64,000 bases of DNA. It comes from Aeromonas tecta. Lineage in GTDB: Bacteria; Pseudomonadota; Gammaproteobacteria; Enterobacterales; Aeromonadaceae. Below are positions 52,991 to 64,000 of the stretch, piece after piece. The position numbers and the translations under genes were made by a program. Where the stretch lies: contig NZ_CDCA01000028.1 of assembly GCF_000820185.1 (NCBI RefSeq), positions 248,001 to 312,000 on the forward strand, given 5' to 3'. The notes under the pieces are model-generated. The model was not told the origin of the DNA. It saw only the letters and a list, made by a program, of their open reading frames with translations, and did not search any database. Positions within the stretch are counted from its first letter, which is position 1. The number at the start of each line of letters is the position of its first letter.

Positions 52991-55201
52991 ATGGTTGCGG
53001 TGCGCGATATTCATTTGAAAGACAACTTCACTCTGGAAGAGTGGGTTAGCTCTCTCACCCTGAGTGAGAGTGACAAGAATCAACTGCGAACCGTTTACCA
53101 GTATTGTCTGACGCTCGGTGACGAGGCGCTGACCAACCGTCTGTTGGTGCGTGGCGTCGAGATGGTCGGTATCTTGCTGATGCTCAGCATGGATCTCGCC
53201 ACTCTCAAGGCCGCCATCATCTATCCCTTCGTCGAAGCTGGCCTTATCAATCAGGAGCGGATGGACGAAGACTTCGGCCCCAAGATAGCCAAGCTGGTGG
53301 AAGGGGTGCTGGAGATGGAAGCCATCCGCTCCTTGCAGACCATGCACCGCAGCGAAACCTCGCCGGAGCAGGTCGACAATGTGCGGCGCATGTTGCTCGC
53401 CATGGTCGAAGATGTGCGCGCCGTCGTCATCAAGCTGGCGGAGCGGATCGCCTGCCTGCGAGAGGCGAAGAAGGCGGATGAAGAGACCCGGGTGCTGATG
53501 GCCCAGGAGATCACCAACATCTATGCGCCGCTCGCCAACCGGCTCGGCATCGGTCAGCTCAAATGGGAGCTGGAAGATCTCGCCTTCCGTTACCTGCACC
53601 CGGACACCTACAAGCAGATCGCCAAGCAGCTCGACGAGAAACGCCTCGATCGGGAGCGCTACATCCGTGAGTTCGTGCAGTCCCTGCGCGACGCGCTGGC
53701 CGAGGCCGGGGTCGAGGCCGAAGTCTATGGCCGCCCCAAACACATCTACAGCATCTGGCGCAAGATGCAGAAAAAACACCTTGAATTCAACGAGTTGTTC
53801 GATGTGCGTGCGGTAAGGGTGGTAACTAAAAGGCTGCAGGATTGCTATGCGGCGCTGGGTATAGTTCACACCCACTTCCACCATATTCCCCGCGAATTCG
53901 ACGACTATGTCGCCAACCCCAAGCCCAACGGCTATCAATCCATCCACACCGTGGTGGTGGGGGCGGAAGGCAAGACCATCGAGATCCAGATCCGTACCGA
54001 CCAGATGCACCAGGATGCCGAACTCGGCGTCGCCGCGCACTGGCGCTACAAGGAAGGGGCTCAGGCCGCCGCCAAGACCAGCACCTTCGAAGACAAGATC
54101 GAGTGGCTGCGCAAGCTCCTCGCCTGGCAGGAGGATCTGTCAGAAAGTGGCTCCCTGTTGGACGATCTGCGCAGTCAGGTGTTCGAAGACAGAGTCTATG
54201 TCTTCACGCCCAAGGGAGATGTGATCGATCTGCCTGCCGGCGCCACGCCGCTCGACTTCGCCTATCACGTGCACAGCATGATCGGCCACCGCTGCATCGG
54301 CACCAAGGTCGATGGCCGCATCGTGCCCTTCACCTATACGCTGCAGACCGGCGATCAGGTGGATGTGATCACCCAGAAGGAGCCGAACCCGAGCCGCGAC
54401 TGGATGAACCCCAACGCCGGCTTCTTGCGCTCCAGCCGGGCGCGGGCCAAGGTGGCGACCTGGTTTAGAAAGCTGGATCGGGACAAGAACATCGCCGCCG
54501 GCAAGGAGTTGCTGGAAAAAGAGCTCGACCGTCACAACCTGACCCTCTCCAAGGTGGACAAGGTGGTGCTCGAGCGCTTCCATGCCGAGGAGCTGGACGA
54601 CCTGCTGGCCGGCATCGGCAGCGGCGACATTCGCATCAACCAGCTGCTCAACTATCTAGACACTCGTTACAACAAGCCGACGGCCGAGGAAGAGGATCGC
54701 CGCCTGCTGGAGAAGCTGGAGCAGAAGGCCAATATCCCGTTCAGGCCCAAGCCCAAGGATCACATAGTGGTGGAAGGGGTCGGCAATCTGATGACCCACA
54801 TCGCCCGTTGCTGTCAGCCCATCCCGGGAGATGGCATCCAGGGCTTTATCACCATGGGCCGCGGCGTCTCCATCCACCGGGAGGATTGCGAACAGCTCAA
54901 AGAGCTGTCGCGCCGCAACCCGGAGCGGCTGATCGAAGCGGTGTGGGGGGAGAACTACTCCGGTGGCTACGGCCTCACCATCCGTATCCTCTCCAACGAC
55001 AGATCCGGCCTGCTGCGCGACATCACCACAGTGCTCGCCAACGAGAAGATCAACGTGATGGGGGTGCGTTCGCGCTCCAACGTGCGCGAGCAGACCGCCG
55101 AGATCGACATGGAGCTGGAGATCTACAACATCAACGCCTTCAACCGGGCGCTGGCCAAGCTCAGTCAGCTCAACGATGTGATCAGCGCCAAGCGCCTCTG
55201 A
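52991..55201 (+). CDS. relA: (p)ppGpp synthetase RelA
   Basis: A 736-residue ribosome-associated synthetase that makes (p)ppGpp on amino-acid starvation. The N-terminal domain lacks the HD hydrolase residues ([14 protein letters not shown] in that place), so it is monofunctional. The synthetase site has [20 protein letters not shown] near residues 302-321 with the RelA-type EFDD acidic patch. TGS ([22 protein letters not shown]), the zinc-finger/conserved-Cys region (RCCQPIPGD) and the ACT domain follow. AAGGA is nine bases upstream. mazG follows. Confidence 0.97.
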   Translation: MVAVRDIHLKDNFTLEEWVSSLTLSESDKNQLRTVYQYCLTLGDEALTNRLLVRGVEMVGILLMLSMDLATLKAAIIYPFVEAGLINQERMDEDFGPKIAKLVEGVLEMEAIRSLQTMHRSETSPEQVDNVRRMLLAMVEDVRAVVIKLAERIACLREAKKADEETRVLMAQEITNIYAPLANRLGIGQLKWELEDLAFRYLHPDTYKQIAKQLDEKRLDRERYIREFVQSLRDALAEAGVEAEVYGRPKHIYSIWRKMQKKHLEFNELFDVRAVRVVTKRLQDCYAALGIVHTHFHHIPREFDDYVANPKPNGYQSIHTVVVGAEGKTIEIQIRTDQMHQDAELGVAAHWRYKEGAQAAAKTSTFEDKIEWLRKLLAWQEDLSESGSLLDDLRSQVFEDRVYVFTPKGDVIDLPAGATPLDFAYHVHSMIGHRCIGTKVDGRIVPFTYTLQTGDQVDVITQKEPNPSRDWMNPNAGFLRSSRARAKVATWFRKLDRDKNIAAGKELLEKELDRHNLTLSKVDKVVLERFHAEELDDLLAGIGSGDIRINQLLNYLDTRYNKPTAEEEDRRLLEKLEQKANIPFRPKPKDHIVVEGVGNLMTHIARCCQPIPGDGIQGFITMGRGVSIHREDCEQLKELSRRNPERLIEAVWGENYSGGYGLTIRILSNDRSGLLRDITTVLANEKINVMGVRSRSNVREQTAEIDMELEIYNINAFNRALAKLSQLNDVISAKRL

Positions 55202-55206
55202 TATCA

Positions 55207-55236
55207 ACCGACCGGCCCCAGTGGCCGGTTGTTCTT
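55207..55236 (+). terminator. Hairpin between relA and mazG
   Basis: ACCGGCC-CCAGU-GGCCGGU stem followed by UGUUCUUU. It is probably a partial terminator, so mazG would be expressed at a lower level from the relA promoter. Confidence 0.55.
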
Positions 55237-55266
55237 TATGCCCCTTTTGATGAAGTGAACCGCCCT

Positions 55267-56064
55267 ATGTCCCAACGTTACGATCTACCCCAACTGCTCG
55301 ATATCATGGCGCAATTGCGCTCCCCACAAGGGGGTTGCCCCTGGGATCTGAAGCAGGATTTCCAGAGCATAGTGCCCCACACCCTGGAGGAGGCCTACGA
55401 GGTCGCCGATGCCATCGAAACCCAGGATTGGGAAGGATTAAAGGGTGAACTCGGCGATCTGCTGTTTCAGGTGGTGTTCTACGCCCAGCTTGGCAAGGAA
55501 CAGGGGCTGTTTGATTTCGCCGATATCGTCGATACCGTGAGCGAGAAGCTCATCCGCCGTCATCCCCATGTGTTCGCCGAGGCAGAGCTTGGCGACGAGC
55601 AGGCGGTCAAGGTGAACTGGGAGGCCGAAAAAGCCAAGGAGCGGGCGGCGCTCGATAAAGAGAGCGTGCTGGATGACATCCCGCTGGCACTGCCGGCCCT
55701 GACTCGGGCCGCCAAGATCCAGAAGCGCTGCGCCACCGTCGGCTTTGACTGGAAGACCCTTGGCCCCGTGGTGGACAAGATCCACGAAGAGATTGAAGAG
55801 GTGATGGAAGAGGCGCTGATGGTCGACGTGGACGAGGCGCGGGTGAGCGATGAGCTCGGCGATCTGCTGTTTGCCACCGTCAATCTGGTGCGCCATCTTG
55901 GCAAGGATCCGGAGCAGGTATTGCGAGCTGCCAACGCCAAGTTCGAACGTCGTTTTCGTCAGGTTGAGCAGTTTATTGCCGCAGAAGGGCTGAAAATGAC
56001 CGATTGCTCCCTCGAGAAGCTCGATGCGGCTTGGGACAAGGCCAAGGAAACCGAACAAAGTTGA
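55267..56064 (+). CDS. mazG: Nucleoside triphosphate pyrophosphohydrolase MazG
   Basis: A 265-residue NTP pyrophosphatase with two tandem MazG domains. The metal-binding EExxE-type motifs occur at [11 protein letters not shown] (about residues 41-51), at ELGDLLFQV, and in the second domain at EEIEEV...[12 protein letters not shown]. In E. coli it lowers ppGpp effects during starvation, fitting its place after relA. ATG 55267 gives the E. coli length (263); the long upstream open frame only reads through relA out of phase. Confidence 0.95.
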   Translation: MSQRYDLPQLLDIMAQLRSPQGGCPWDLKQDFQSIVPHTLEEAYEVADAIETQDWEGLKGELGDLLFQVVFYAQLGKEQGLFDFADIVDTVSEKLIRRHPHVFAEAELGDEQAVKVNWEAEKAKERAALDKESVLDDIPLALPALTRAAKIQKRCATVGFDWKTLGPVVDKIHEEIEEVMEEALMVDVDEARVSDELGDLLFATVNLVRHLGKDPEQVLRAANAKFERRFRQVEQFIAAEGLKMTDCSLEKLDAAWDKAKETEQS

Positions 56065-56110
56065 TTTGGCGCAAGACGAGGGGGCGGGGAGCCTGATAGA
56101 TTTTTGTTCA

Positions 56111-56139
56111 TTGTTTGGGAGAGGGGGTTTTGGTATACT
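56111..56139 (+). promoter_or_regulatory. Sigma-70 promoter of pyrG
   Basis: TTGTTT (56111-56116), 17-bp spacer, TATACT (56134-56139) with a TGG extension just before the -10. This gives a leader of roughly 60 nt. Pyrimidine-rich bases near the start site could allow CTP-sensing reiterative initiation, but that is only a thought. Confidence 0.75.
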
Positions 56140-56187
56140 GTTTCCCCGTCCTGCTTCATCCCCGAAGCACCCCTTAAAATTCCCTAA

Positions 56188-57843
<1,656 letters not shown>

Positions 57844-57855
57844 TTGAAAATAAAT

Positions 57856-59231
<1,376 letters not shown>

Positions 59232-59261
59232 TTTCTCCCTGCACTTCAGCGTTAAGCTGCT

Positions 59262-59292
59262 AAAAGCCCCGTCAGATTGGCGGGGCTTTTTT
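59262..59292 (+). terminator. Terminator after eno
   Basis: AAAAGCCCCG/CGGGGCUUUU stem followed by UU; classical intrinsic terminator. Confidence 0.92.
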
Positions 59293-59467
59293 ACATCTAT
59301 TCCACTCGTGTATCCAGGCGCTCACCACCCCGGTGGCGGTGTCTTCTCGCTGTCGCTTCATGGGGCTGCCGGTATTTTTTATTCCCGCCTACCCGTCTGA
59401 CTCACCGGCTTCCTTTTGTCTTGCCTGCGAATATGGGAAACTAGGCCGCTTGAAGGAGACTCAGTGC

Positions 59468-59785
59468 ATGCGGCTACTCACTCTTATCCTGCTCTTCCTG
59501 TTGGGAGGGCTGCAATATGACTTCTGGCTGGGCAAGAATGGCCTCTCCGATTATCGGGAACTCTCCGATGCCATTCACCGCCAGGAGCAGGACAATCTGG
59601 TTCTCAAGGACCGCAACAACCTGATTTATCGCGAGATTGACGATTTGACCTCGGGCCTCGAGGCCATCGAGGAGCTGTCTCGCAACGATCTCGGCTACAT
59701 CAAGCAGGGTGAGACCTTCTACCGGATCATTCCCAAGGAGAAAGATCAGGTGACTGAGCCGGACGGTGCCCCCTACGATGATTGA
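59468..59785 (+). CDS. ftsB: Cell division protein FtsB
   Basis: A 105-residue bitopic divisome protein that forms a complex with FtsL and FtsQ. An N-terminal transmembrane helix (LLTLILLFLLGGLQYDFWLG) is followed by a periplasmic coiled coil and the conserved RNDLGYIKQGETFYRIIP. AAGGAG precedes ATG 59468. It overlaps ispD by eight bases. The 175 bp upstream hold no other gene I can support. Confidence 0.95.
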   Translation: MRLLTLILLFLLGGLQYDFWLGKNGLSDYRELSDAIHRQEQDNLVLKDRNNLIYREIDDLTSGLEAIEELSRNDLGYIKQGETFYRIIPKEKDQVTEPDGAPYDD

Positions 59786-60524
59786 TCTACCAACTGGGTT
59801 GATGACCGCCGGCTTGACCGCGATCGTGCCGGCCGCGGGTATCGGCAGCCGGATGGGCGCCGAGGTCCCGAAACAATATCTGCAGGTAGCAGATAAAACT
59901 ATCATCGAGCATTCCATTGGTGTTTTGTTGTGCCACCCCAAGGTGGTGCAGGTGATAGTGGCGCTGGCTCCCCATGATGACTGGTTCGAACGACTGCCGG
60001 TGGCGGCCGACCCCAGGGTCTTGCGGGTAGAGGGGGGCGCCGAGCGCGCCTACTCGGTACTCAACGCCCTGCAGGTGGCCTGCGCCGACTGGGTGCTGGT
60101 GCACGATGCCGCCCGTCCCTGCCTCTGCCTGGGCGATCTGGATGCACTGATCGCCACCGCCATGAGCTGCGATGGCGCCATCCTCGGTAGCCGGGTGCGC
60201 GACACCATGAAGCGTACCGATGCCGCAGGCAACATCCTGGCGACCGTCGAGCGTGAACAACTCTGGCATGCCCTGACCCCGCAGATGTTCCCCACCGCCC
60301 CCTTGAAGCGGGCGCTGGAGGAGGGGCTGGCACTGGGCGCCCTCATCACCGATGAGGCCTCCGCCATGGAGCGGGCCGGTTTCAGGGTGCGAATGGTCGA
60401 GGGGCGCGCCGACAATATCAAGGTGACCCGGCCGGAGGATCTCTCCCTGGCGGGGCTGTTTTTACAGCAACAGAATGCGCGCCAGCAGGCGCAACCCGAT
60501 TCATCGTTCAAGGAGCCATCATGA
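59778..60524 (+). CDS. ispD: 2-C-methyl-D-erythritol 4-phosphate cytidylyltransferase
   Basis: A 248-residue MEP-pathway enzyme adding CMP to methylerythritol phosphate. The nucleotide-binding motif is [19 protein letters not shown] at about residues 16-34, followed by VHDAARP near 108-114. ATG 59778 overlaps the ftsB end by eight bases; GTG 59766 is also in frame. It overlaps ispF by four bases and uses CTP from nearby pyrG. Confidence 0.96.
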   Translation: MIDLPTGLMTAGLTAIVPAAGIGSRMGAEVPKQYLQVADKTIIEHSIGVLLCHPKVVQVIVALAPHDDWFERLPVAADPRVLRVEGGAERAYSVLNALQVACADWVLVHDAARPCLCLGDLDALIATAMSCDGAILGSRVRDTMKRTDAAGNILATVEREQLWHALTPQMFPTAPLKRALEEGLALGALITDEASAMERAGFRVRMVEGRADNIKVTRPEDLSLAGLFLQQQNARQQAQPDSSFKEPS

Positions 60525-60997
60525 TCCGCATTGGGCATGGTTTTGATGTACACAAGTTTGGCGGGGTCGGCCCCTGCATGCTGGGCGGCGTCGCTGTGCC
60601 CTACGAGCAGGGTCTGTTGGCTCACTCCGACGGTGATGTGGTGCTGCACGCGGTGAGCGACGCCCTGCTCGGCGCCATCGGCGCCGGTGATATCGGCCGC
60701 CACTTCCCCGATACCGCTGCCGAGTTCAAGGGCATCGACAGCCGGATCCTGCTGCGTGACGTGTTTGCGAGAGTGCAGCGGACGGGTTATGCCATCGGCA
60801 ACCTGGACGTGACCATCATCGCCCAGGCTCCCAAGATGGCCCCCCATATCGAGGCCATGTGCGCCGTGCTGGCGGCCGATCTGCAATGTGATTTGAATCG
60901 GGTGAACGTCAAGGCGACCACCACTGAACAGCTTGGTTTTACGGGGCGCAAGGAAGGGATCGCCACCGAAGCCGTCGTCTTACTGGTGAAACAATAA
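60521..60997 (+). CDS. ispF: 2-C-methyl-D-erythritol 2,4-cyclodiphosphate synthase
   Basis: A 158-residue trimeric zinc enzyme of the MEP isoprenoid pathway. Metal ligands are D8 and H10 (GHGFDVHKF) and a His in the [16 protein letters not shown] signature near residues 38-53. AAGGAG is five bases upstream and the gene is coupled to ispD by ATGA. The stop TAA overlaps the truD ATG by one base. Confidence 0.97.
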   Translation: MIRIGHGFDVHKFGGVGPCMLGGVAVPYEQGLLAHSDGDVVLHAVSDALLGAIGAGDIGRHFPDTAAEFKGIDSRILLRDVFARVQRTGYAIGNLDVTIIAQAPKMAPHIEAMCAVLAADLQCDLNRVNVKATTTEQLGFTGRKEGIATEAVVLLVKQ

Positions 60998-62055
60998 TGT
61001 TGGAACAGCTTAGCTATCTGCATGGGGCGCCAACCGCCCGTGGCATCCTCAAGGCCGAGGCCAGTGACTTCGTGGTCAATGAAGATCTCGGTTTCGAACC
61101 TTGTGGCGAGGGCGAACACATCTTCGTGCGGGTACGCAAGACCGGCGAGAACACCGCCTGGGTGGCGGGTCTGCTGGCCGATGCGGCCGGGGTCAATCGC
61201 AATGCGGTGACCTGGGCCGGCCTCAAGGATCGCCATGCGGTGACCGAGCAGTGGTTCGGCATTCACCTGCCGGGCAAGGCCGAACCCGATCTGTCGGTCA
61301 TCCAGAGTGACAGCATCCAGATCCTGCAGGCCAAGCGTCACAACCGCAAGCTGCGGGTCGGTTACCTCAAGGGCAACCATTTCACCCTGCGCCTCACCGG
61401 GCTGGAACAGGGCGACGATCTGGTCGCCCGCCTGCAGGCCATCGCCACGCAAGGGGTGCCGAACTACTATGGCGAGCAGCGTTTCGGCCGTGGTGGCAAC
61501 AACCTGGAAGCGGCCAAGGCGATGTTCGCCGGCAAGCGGATCAACGATCGCAACAAGCGCTCCTTGTACCTCTCTGCCGCGCGCAGCATGCTGTTCAATG
61601 CCATCGTCAGTGCCCGCATCGAGCAGGGGCTGGCTCATCAGCTGCTGGCCGGTGATTGTGTGATGCTCAAGGGTAGCCACTCCATCTTCAGCGAGGAGAC
61701 CCTGACCCCCGAGCTGGAGGCGCGTCTCGCCTCCGGTGACGTGCAGCTGACCGCCCCCCAATGGGGCCGTGGCCGCTTGGCCAGTCAGGGCGCCGCCGCC
61801 GAGTTTGAGCAAGCCGCATTGGCTCCTTATCGTGAGTGGTGTGAGGGGCTGGAGAAGGCCGGGCTGGATCAGGACCGCCGCCCGCTGCTGCTCAAGCCCG
61901 AAGCGATGAGCTGGACGCTGGACAACGAGGCGCTGACCCTGTCGTTCTTCCTGCCCGCCGGCGCCTTTGCCACCAGCGTAGTGCGCGAATTAATGCAGGC
62001 CGAAGAGGCCGATCACGGTTTCAGGAACTCAACCGATGCGAATTCTGGTCAGTAA
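60997..62055 (+). CDS. truD: tRNA pseudouridine(13) synthase TruD
   Basis: A 352-residue pseudouridine synthase acting on U13 of tRNA-Glu. Catalytic Asp78 lies in [23 protein letters not shown], the TruD-specific insertion domain and the C-terminal [17 protein letters not shown] are present. It overlaps ispF by one base and surE by twenty. Confidence 0.96.
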   Translation: MLEQLSYLHGAPTARGILKAEASDFVVNEDLGFEPCGEGEHIFVRVRKTGENTAWVAGLLADAAGVNRNAVTWAGLKDRHAVTEQWFGIHLPGKAEPDLSVIQSDSIQILQAKRHNRKLRVGYLKGNHFTLRLTGLEQGDDLVARLQAIATQGVPNYYGEQRFGRGGNNLEAAKAMFAGKRINDRNKRSLYLSAARSMLFNAIVSARIEQGLAHQLLAGDCVMLKGSHSIFSEETLTPELEARLASGDVQLTAPQWGRGRLASQGAAAEFEQAALAPYREWCEGLEKAGLDQDRRPLLLKPEAMSWTLDNEALTLSFFLPAGAFATSVVRELMQAEEADHGFRNSTDANSGQ

Positions 62056-62797
62056 TGACGATGGAGTACACGCCGAGGGCATTCGTGCCCTCAGCAAGGC
62101 GCTGACAGCCTGTGGCGAAGTCATTGTGGTGGCGCCGGATCGCAACCGCAGTGGCGCGAGTCACTCTCTGACGCTGGAAATGCCGTTGCGGGTCACCCGT
62201 CTCAGCGATGCCGGCTTTCATGGCATCAAGAGCTATGCGGTCAAGGGCACGCCGACGGACTGCGTGCACCTGGCGGTCAACGAGCTGGTACGCCCGGAAC
62301 CCGACATGGTGGTGGCCGGTATCAACCACGGCGCCAACCTGGGGGATGACGTCATCTACTCGGGCACGGTCGCGGCCGCGACCGAGGGACGCCACCTCGG
62401 CTTCCCGTCGCTCGCCATCTCGCTGGTGGGCAAGACCCACTTCACCACGGCGGCTCACTATGCCGCCTTGCTGGTACGAGGCCTGATGCAGCACCCACTG
62501 CCTGCCGACCAGATCCTCAACGTGAACGTACCCGACTTGCCCCTTGAGCAGATTAAGGGCATCAGGGTGACCCGGCTTGGCAATCGTCATCGCGCCGAGT
62601 CGGTGATCCGCGCCGAGGACCCTCGTGGTCAGACTATCTACTGGATTGGCCCTCCCGGCAGCCAGCAGGATGCGGGGGAGGGCACGGATTTTGCGGCCAT
62701 CGAACAGGGCTACGTCTCCATTACCCCATTGACCATCGACATGACTGCCTACAGCAGTCTGGCGGGTCTGGGAGCCTGGTTAGATCTGCAGGGATGA
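62036..62797 (+). CDS. surE: 5'/3'-nucleotidase and exopolyphosphatase SurE
   Basis: A 253-residue stationary-phase survival nucleotidase. The metal motif NDDG is at residues 7-10 ([14 protein letters not shown]), with NRSGAS near 38-43 and the [22 protein letters not shown] signature near 95-116. Start lies inside the truD end (20-bp overlap). It is followed after four bases by pcm, the conserved surE-pcm pair. Confidence 0.97.
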   Translation: MRILVSNDDGVHAEGIRALSKALTACGEVIVVAPDRNRSGASHSLTLEMPLRVTRLSDAGFHGIKSYAVKGTPTDCVHLAVNELVRPEPDMVVAGINHGANLGDDVIYSGTVAAATEGRHLGFPSLAISLVGKTHFTTAAHYAALLVRGLMQHPLPADQILNVNVPDLPLEQIKGIRVTRLGNRHRAESVIRAEDPRGQTIYWIGPPGSQQDAGEGTDFAAIEQGYVSITPLTIDMTAYSSLAGLGAWLDLQG

Positions 62798-62801
62798 AGG
62801 T

Positions 62802-63419
62802 GTGATCGTACAGCGCCTTTTGAACCAGCTGATTAGTCAGGACATTCGTGATTTCCGCGTGCTTGCGGCGATTGCGAAAGTGCCACGCCAGCTGTTTGTG
62901 GACGAAGCCATGGCGCACAAGGCCTGGGACAACACCGCCTTGCCCATCGGCCACGGCCAGACCATCTCGCAGCCTTACATGGTGGCGCGGATGACCGAGC
63001 TGCTGATCCAGAATAATCCGGCCCATGTGCTGGAGATCGGCACTGGTTCCGGTTATCAGACCGCGGTGCTGGCCCATCTGGTGGAGCATGTCTACACGGT
63101 GGAGCGGATCAAGTCGCTGCAGTTCCTGGCCAGGCGCCGACTGCGTCAGCTCGACTTGCATAACGTCTCTGCTAAGCATGGCAACGGCTGGCTGGGCTGG
63201 CCCAACAAGGGACCCTTCGATGCCATTTTGGTGACGGCGGCGGCCAGCGAGATCCCCAAGGCGCTGACCGATCAGCTGGCCGAGGGCGGCCGTCTGGTGC
63301 TGCCGGTGGGTGACAGCCAGCAGACCCTGCAGCTCATCGAGCGCTCTGGCTCCCAACTGACCAGCCGGATCCTGGAGCCGGTGCGTTTTGTTCCTCTGAT
63401 CGACGGAGATGTTGAGTGA
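62802..63419 (+). CDS. pcm: Protein-L-isoaspartate O-methyltransferase
   Basis: A 205-residue SAM-dependent repair enzyme for isoaspartyl damage in ageing proteins. The motif I SAM site is [17 protein letters not shown] at about residues 76-92; [23 protein letters not shown] is the family hallmark. The GTG start lies four bases after surE. It overlaps yqaA by four bases (GTGA). Confidence 0.96.
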   Translation: MIVQRLLNQLISQDIRDFRVLAAIAKVPRQLFVDEAMAHKAWDNTALPIGHGQTISQPYMVARMTELLIQNNPAHVLEIGTGSGYQTAVLAHLVEHVYTVERIKSLQFLARRRLRQLDLHNVSAKHGNGWLGWPNKGPFDAILVTAAASEIPKALTDQLAEGGRLVLPVGDSQQTLQLIERSGSQLTSRILEPVRFVPLIDGDVE

Positions 63420-63997
63420 AGCTGTTTTCCCGCCTCTATTCACTGGTGATGCAATGGGCTCGCCATAAATACGCCCCTTATTATCTGGCGATCACCGCCT
63501 TCATCGAATCGGTGTTCTGGCCTATTCCGGTGGATGTGATGCTGGCCCCCATGGCGCTGGGCAAACCCCAGCGCGCCTGGCACTACGCCGGTGTGGCGAC
63601 CCTGTTCTCGGTGCTGGGAGCCGTCTTTGGCTATCTGCTGGGTTACACCCTCTGGGATCCCGTGGTGCAACCGCTGGTGGTGTCGGTCGGTTATGAAGAC
63701 AAGATAGTGCTGGCCGAGCAGTGGTTTGAACAATGGGGCATCTGGGTTATTTTCATTGCCAGTTTCACGCCGATCCCCTACAAGGTGTTTACCGTCACGG
63801 CGGGCTTGCTCCACATGGCACTGTTGCCCTTCATCCTGACCTCGTTGATCGGTCGTGGCATGCGCTTCTTCCTGGTCGCAGGCTTGATGCGCTGGGGCGG
63901 CGAAAAGATGGAGCGCCGGCTGATGCACTATGTGGATGTGCTGGGCTGGCTCTGTATTGGTTTGGCCATTGCGGCCTATTTCTGGTTTAGTCGTTAA
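63416..63997 (+). CDS. yqaA: DedA/VTT-domain inner-membrane protein YqaA
   Basis: A 193-residue membrane protein of the YqaA branch of the DedA/SNARE-associated (VTT) superfamily, linked to lipid scrambling or flipping and envelope homeostasis. Several hydrophobic segments are seen, with the [13 protein letters not shown] and [15 protein letters not shown] re-entrant motifs. GTG 63416 overlaps the pcm stop. In this gene order nlpD and rpoS are expected next, beyond the window. The gene is complete. Confidence 0.92.
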   Translation: MKLFSRLYSLVMQWARHKYAPYYLAITAFIESVFWPIPVDVMLAPMALGKPQRAWHYAGVATLFSVLGAVFGYLLGYTLWDPVVQPLVVSVGYEDKIVLAEQWFEQWGIWVIFIASFTPIPYKVFTVTAGLLHMALLPFILTSLIGRGMRFFLVAGLMRWGGEKMERRLMHYVDVLGWLCIGLAIAAYFWFSR

Positions 63998-64000
63998 GGA

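Overview
The window is about 64 kb of GC-rich gammaproteobacterial chromosome. Protein sequences and gene order (rpoE-rseABC-lepAB-rnc-era-recO-pdxJ; barA/rlmD-relA-mazG-pyrG-eno-ftsB-ispDF-truD-surE-pcm-yqaA; epd-pgk-fbaA) fit Aeromonas best. That assignment is inference from recognised proteins, not from a search. No rRNA, tRNA, CRISPR array, intact insertion sequence or prophage was seen.

Layout. 1-4.4 kb (minus): a tightly overlapped operon of a threonine-synthase-like PLP enzyme and a polar amino-acid ABC importer. 4.5-9.2 kb (plus): a prolyl oligopeptidase lipoprotein and AsmA. 9.2-11.2 kb (minus): a bufferin-type RiPP operon with a Cys-rich secreted precursor, an MNIO/DUF692 enzyme and a DUF2063 partner. 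11.6-14.5 kb: an SDR enzyme, then an NDH-2-like flavoprotein divergent from an Rrf2 regulator across a tandem 25-bp repeat. 14.6-24.4 kb: glnE, an acetyltransferase, a chemoreceptor divergent from a K+ channel, ygiM, nudC, hemE and a ROK kinase. 24.4-29.4 kb: epd-pgk-fbaA and a PuuB-like oxidase. 29.4-35.9 kb: a lipoprotein, cutA-dsbD, a small unknown gene, a PACE efflux pump divergent from a LysR regulator, ygfZ, sdhE and ygfX. 35.9-46.8 kb: nadB, the sigma-E operon, lepA-lepB-rnc-era-recO and pdxJ. 46.9-64 kb: amiD, yehS, barA, rlmD, relA-mazG, pyrG, eno and the ftsB-to-yqaA cluster, which runs to the window edge.

How it works together. Much of the window is housekeeping: envelope stress (sigma-E, AsmA, DsbD, LepB), stringent response (RelA, MazG), central glycolysis, isoprenoid precursors, cell division and protein repair. 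The accessory part lies mainly in 1-14 kb and 32-34 kb.

Most interesting: (1) the bufferin-like operon with a terminator-like attenuator after the precursor gene; (2) gene-tip echoes, short diverged copies of a gene's own end placed just outside it, at the oligopeptidase, barA, rlmD and perhaps yehS. Two of these flank rlmD, which suggests replacement by imported DNA; (3) a 143-bp imperfect palindrome between era and recO; (4) tandem operator-like repeats overlapping a promoter between the NDH-2-like gene and its probable Rrf2 regulator.
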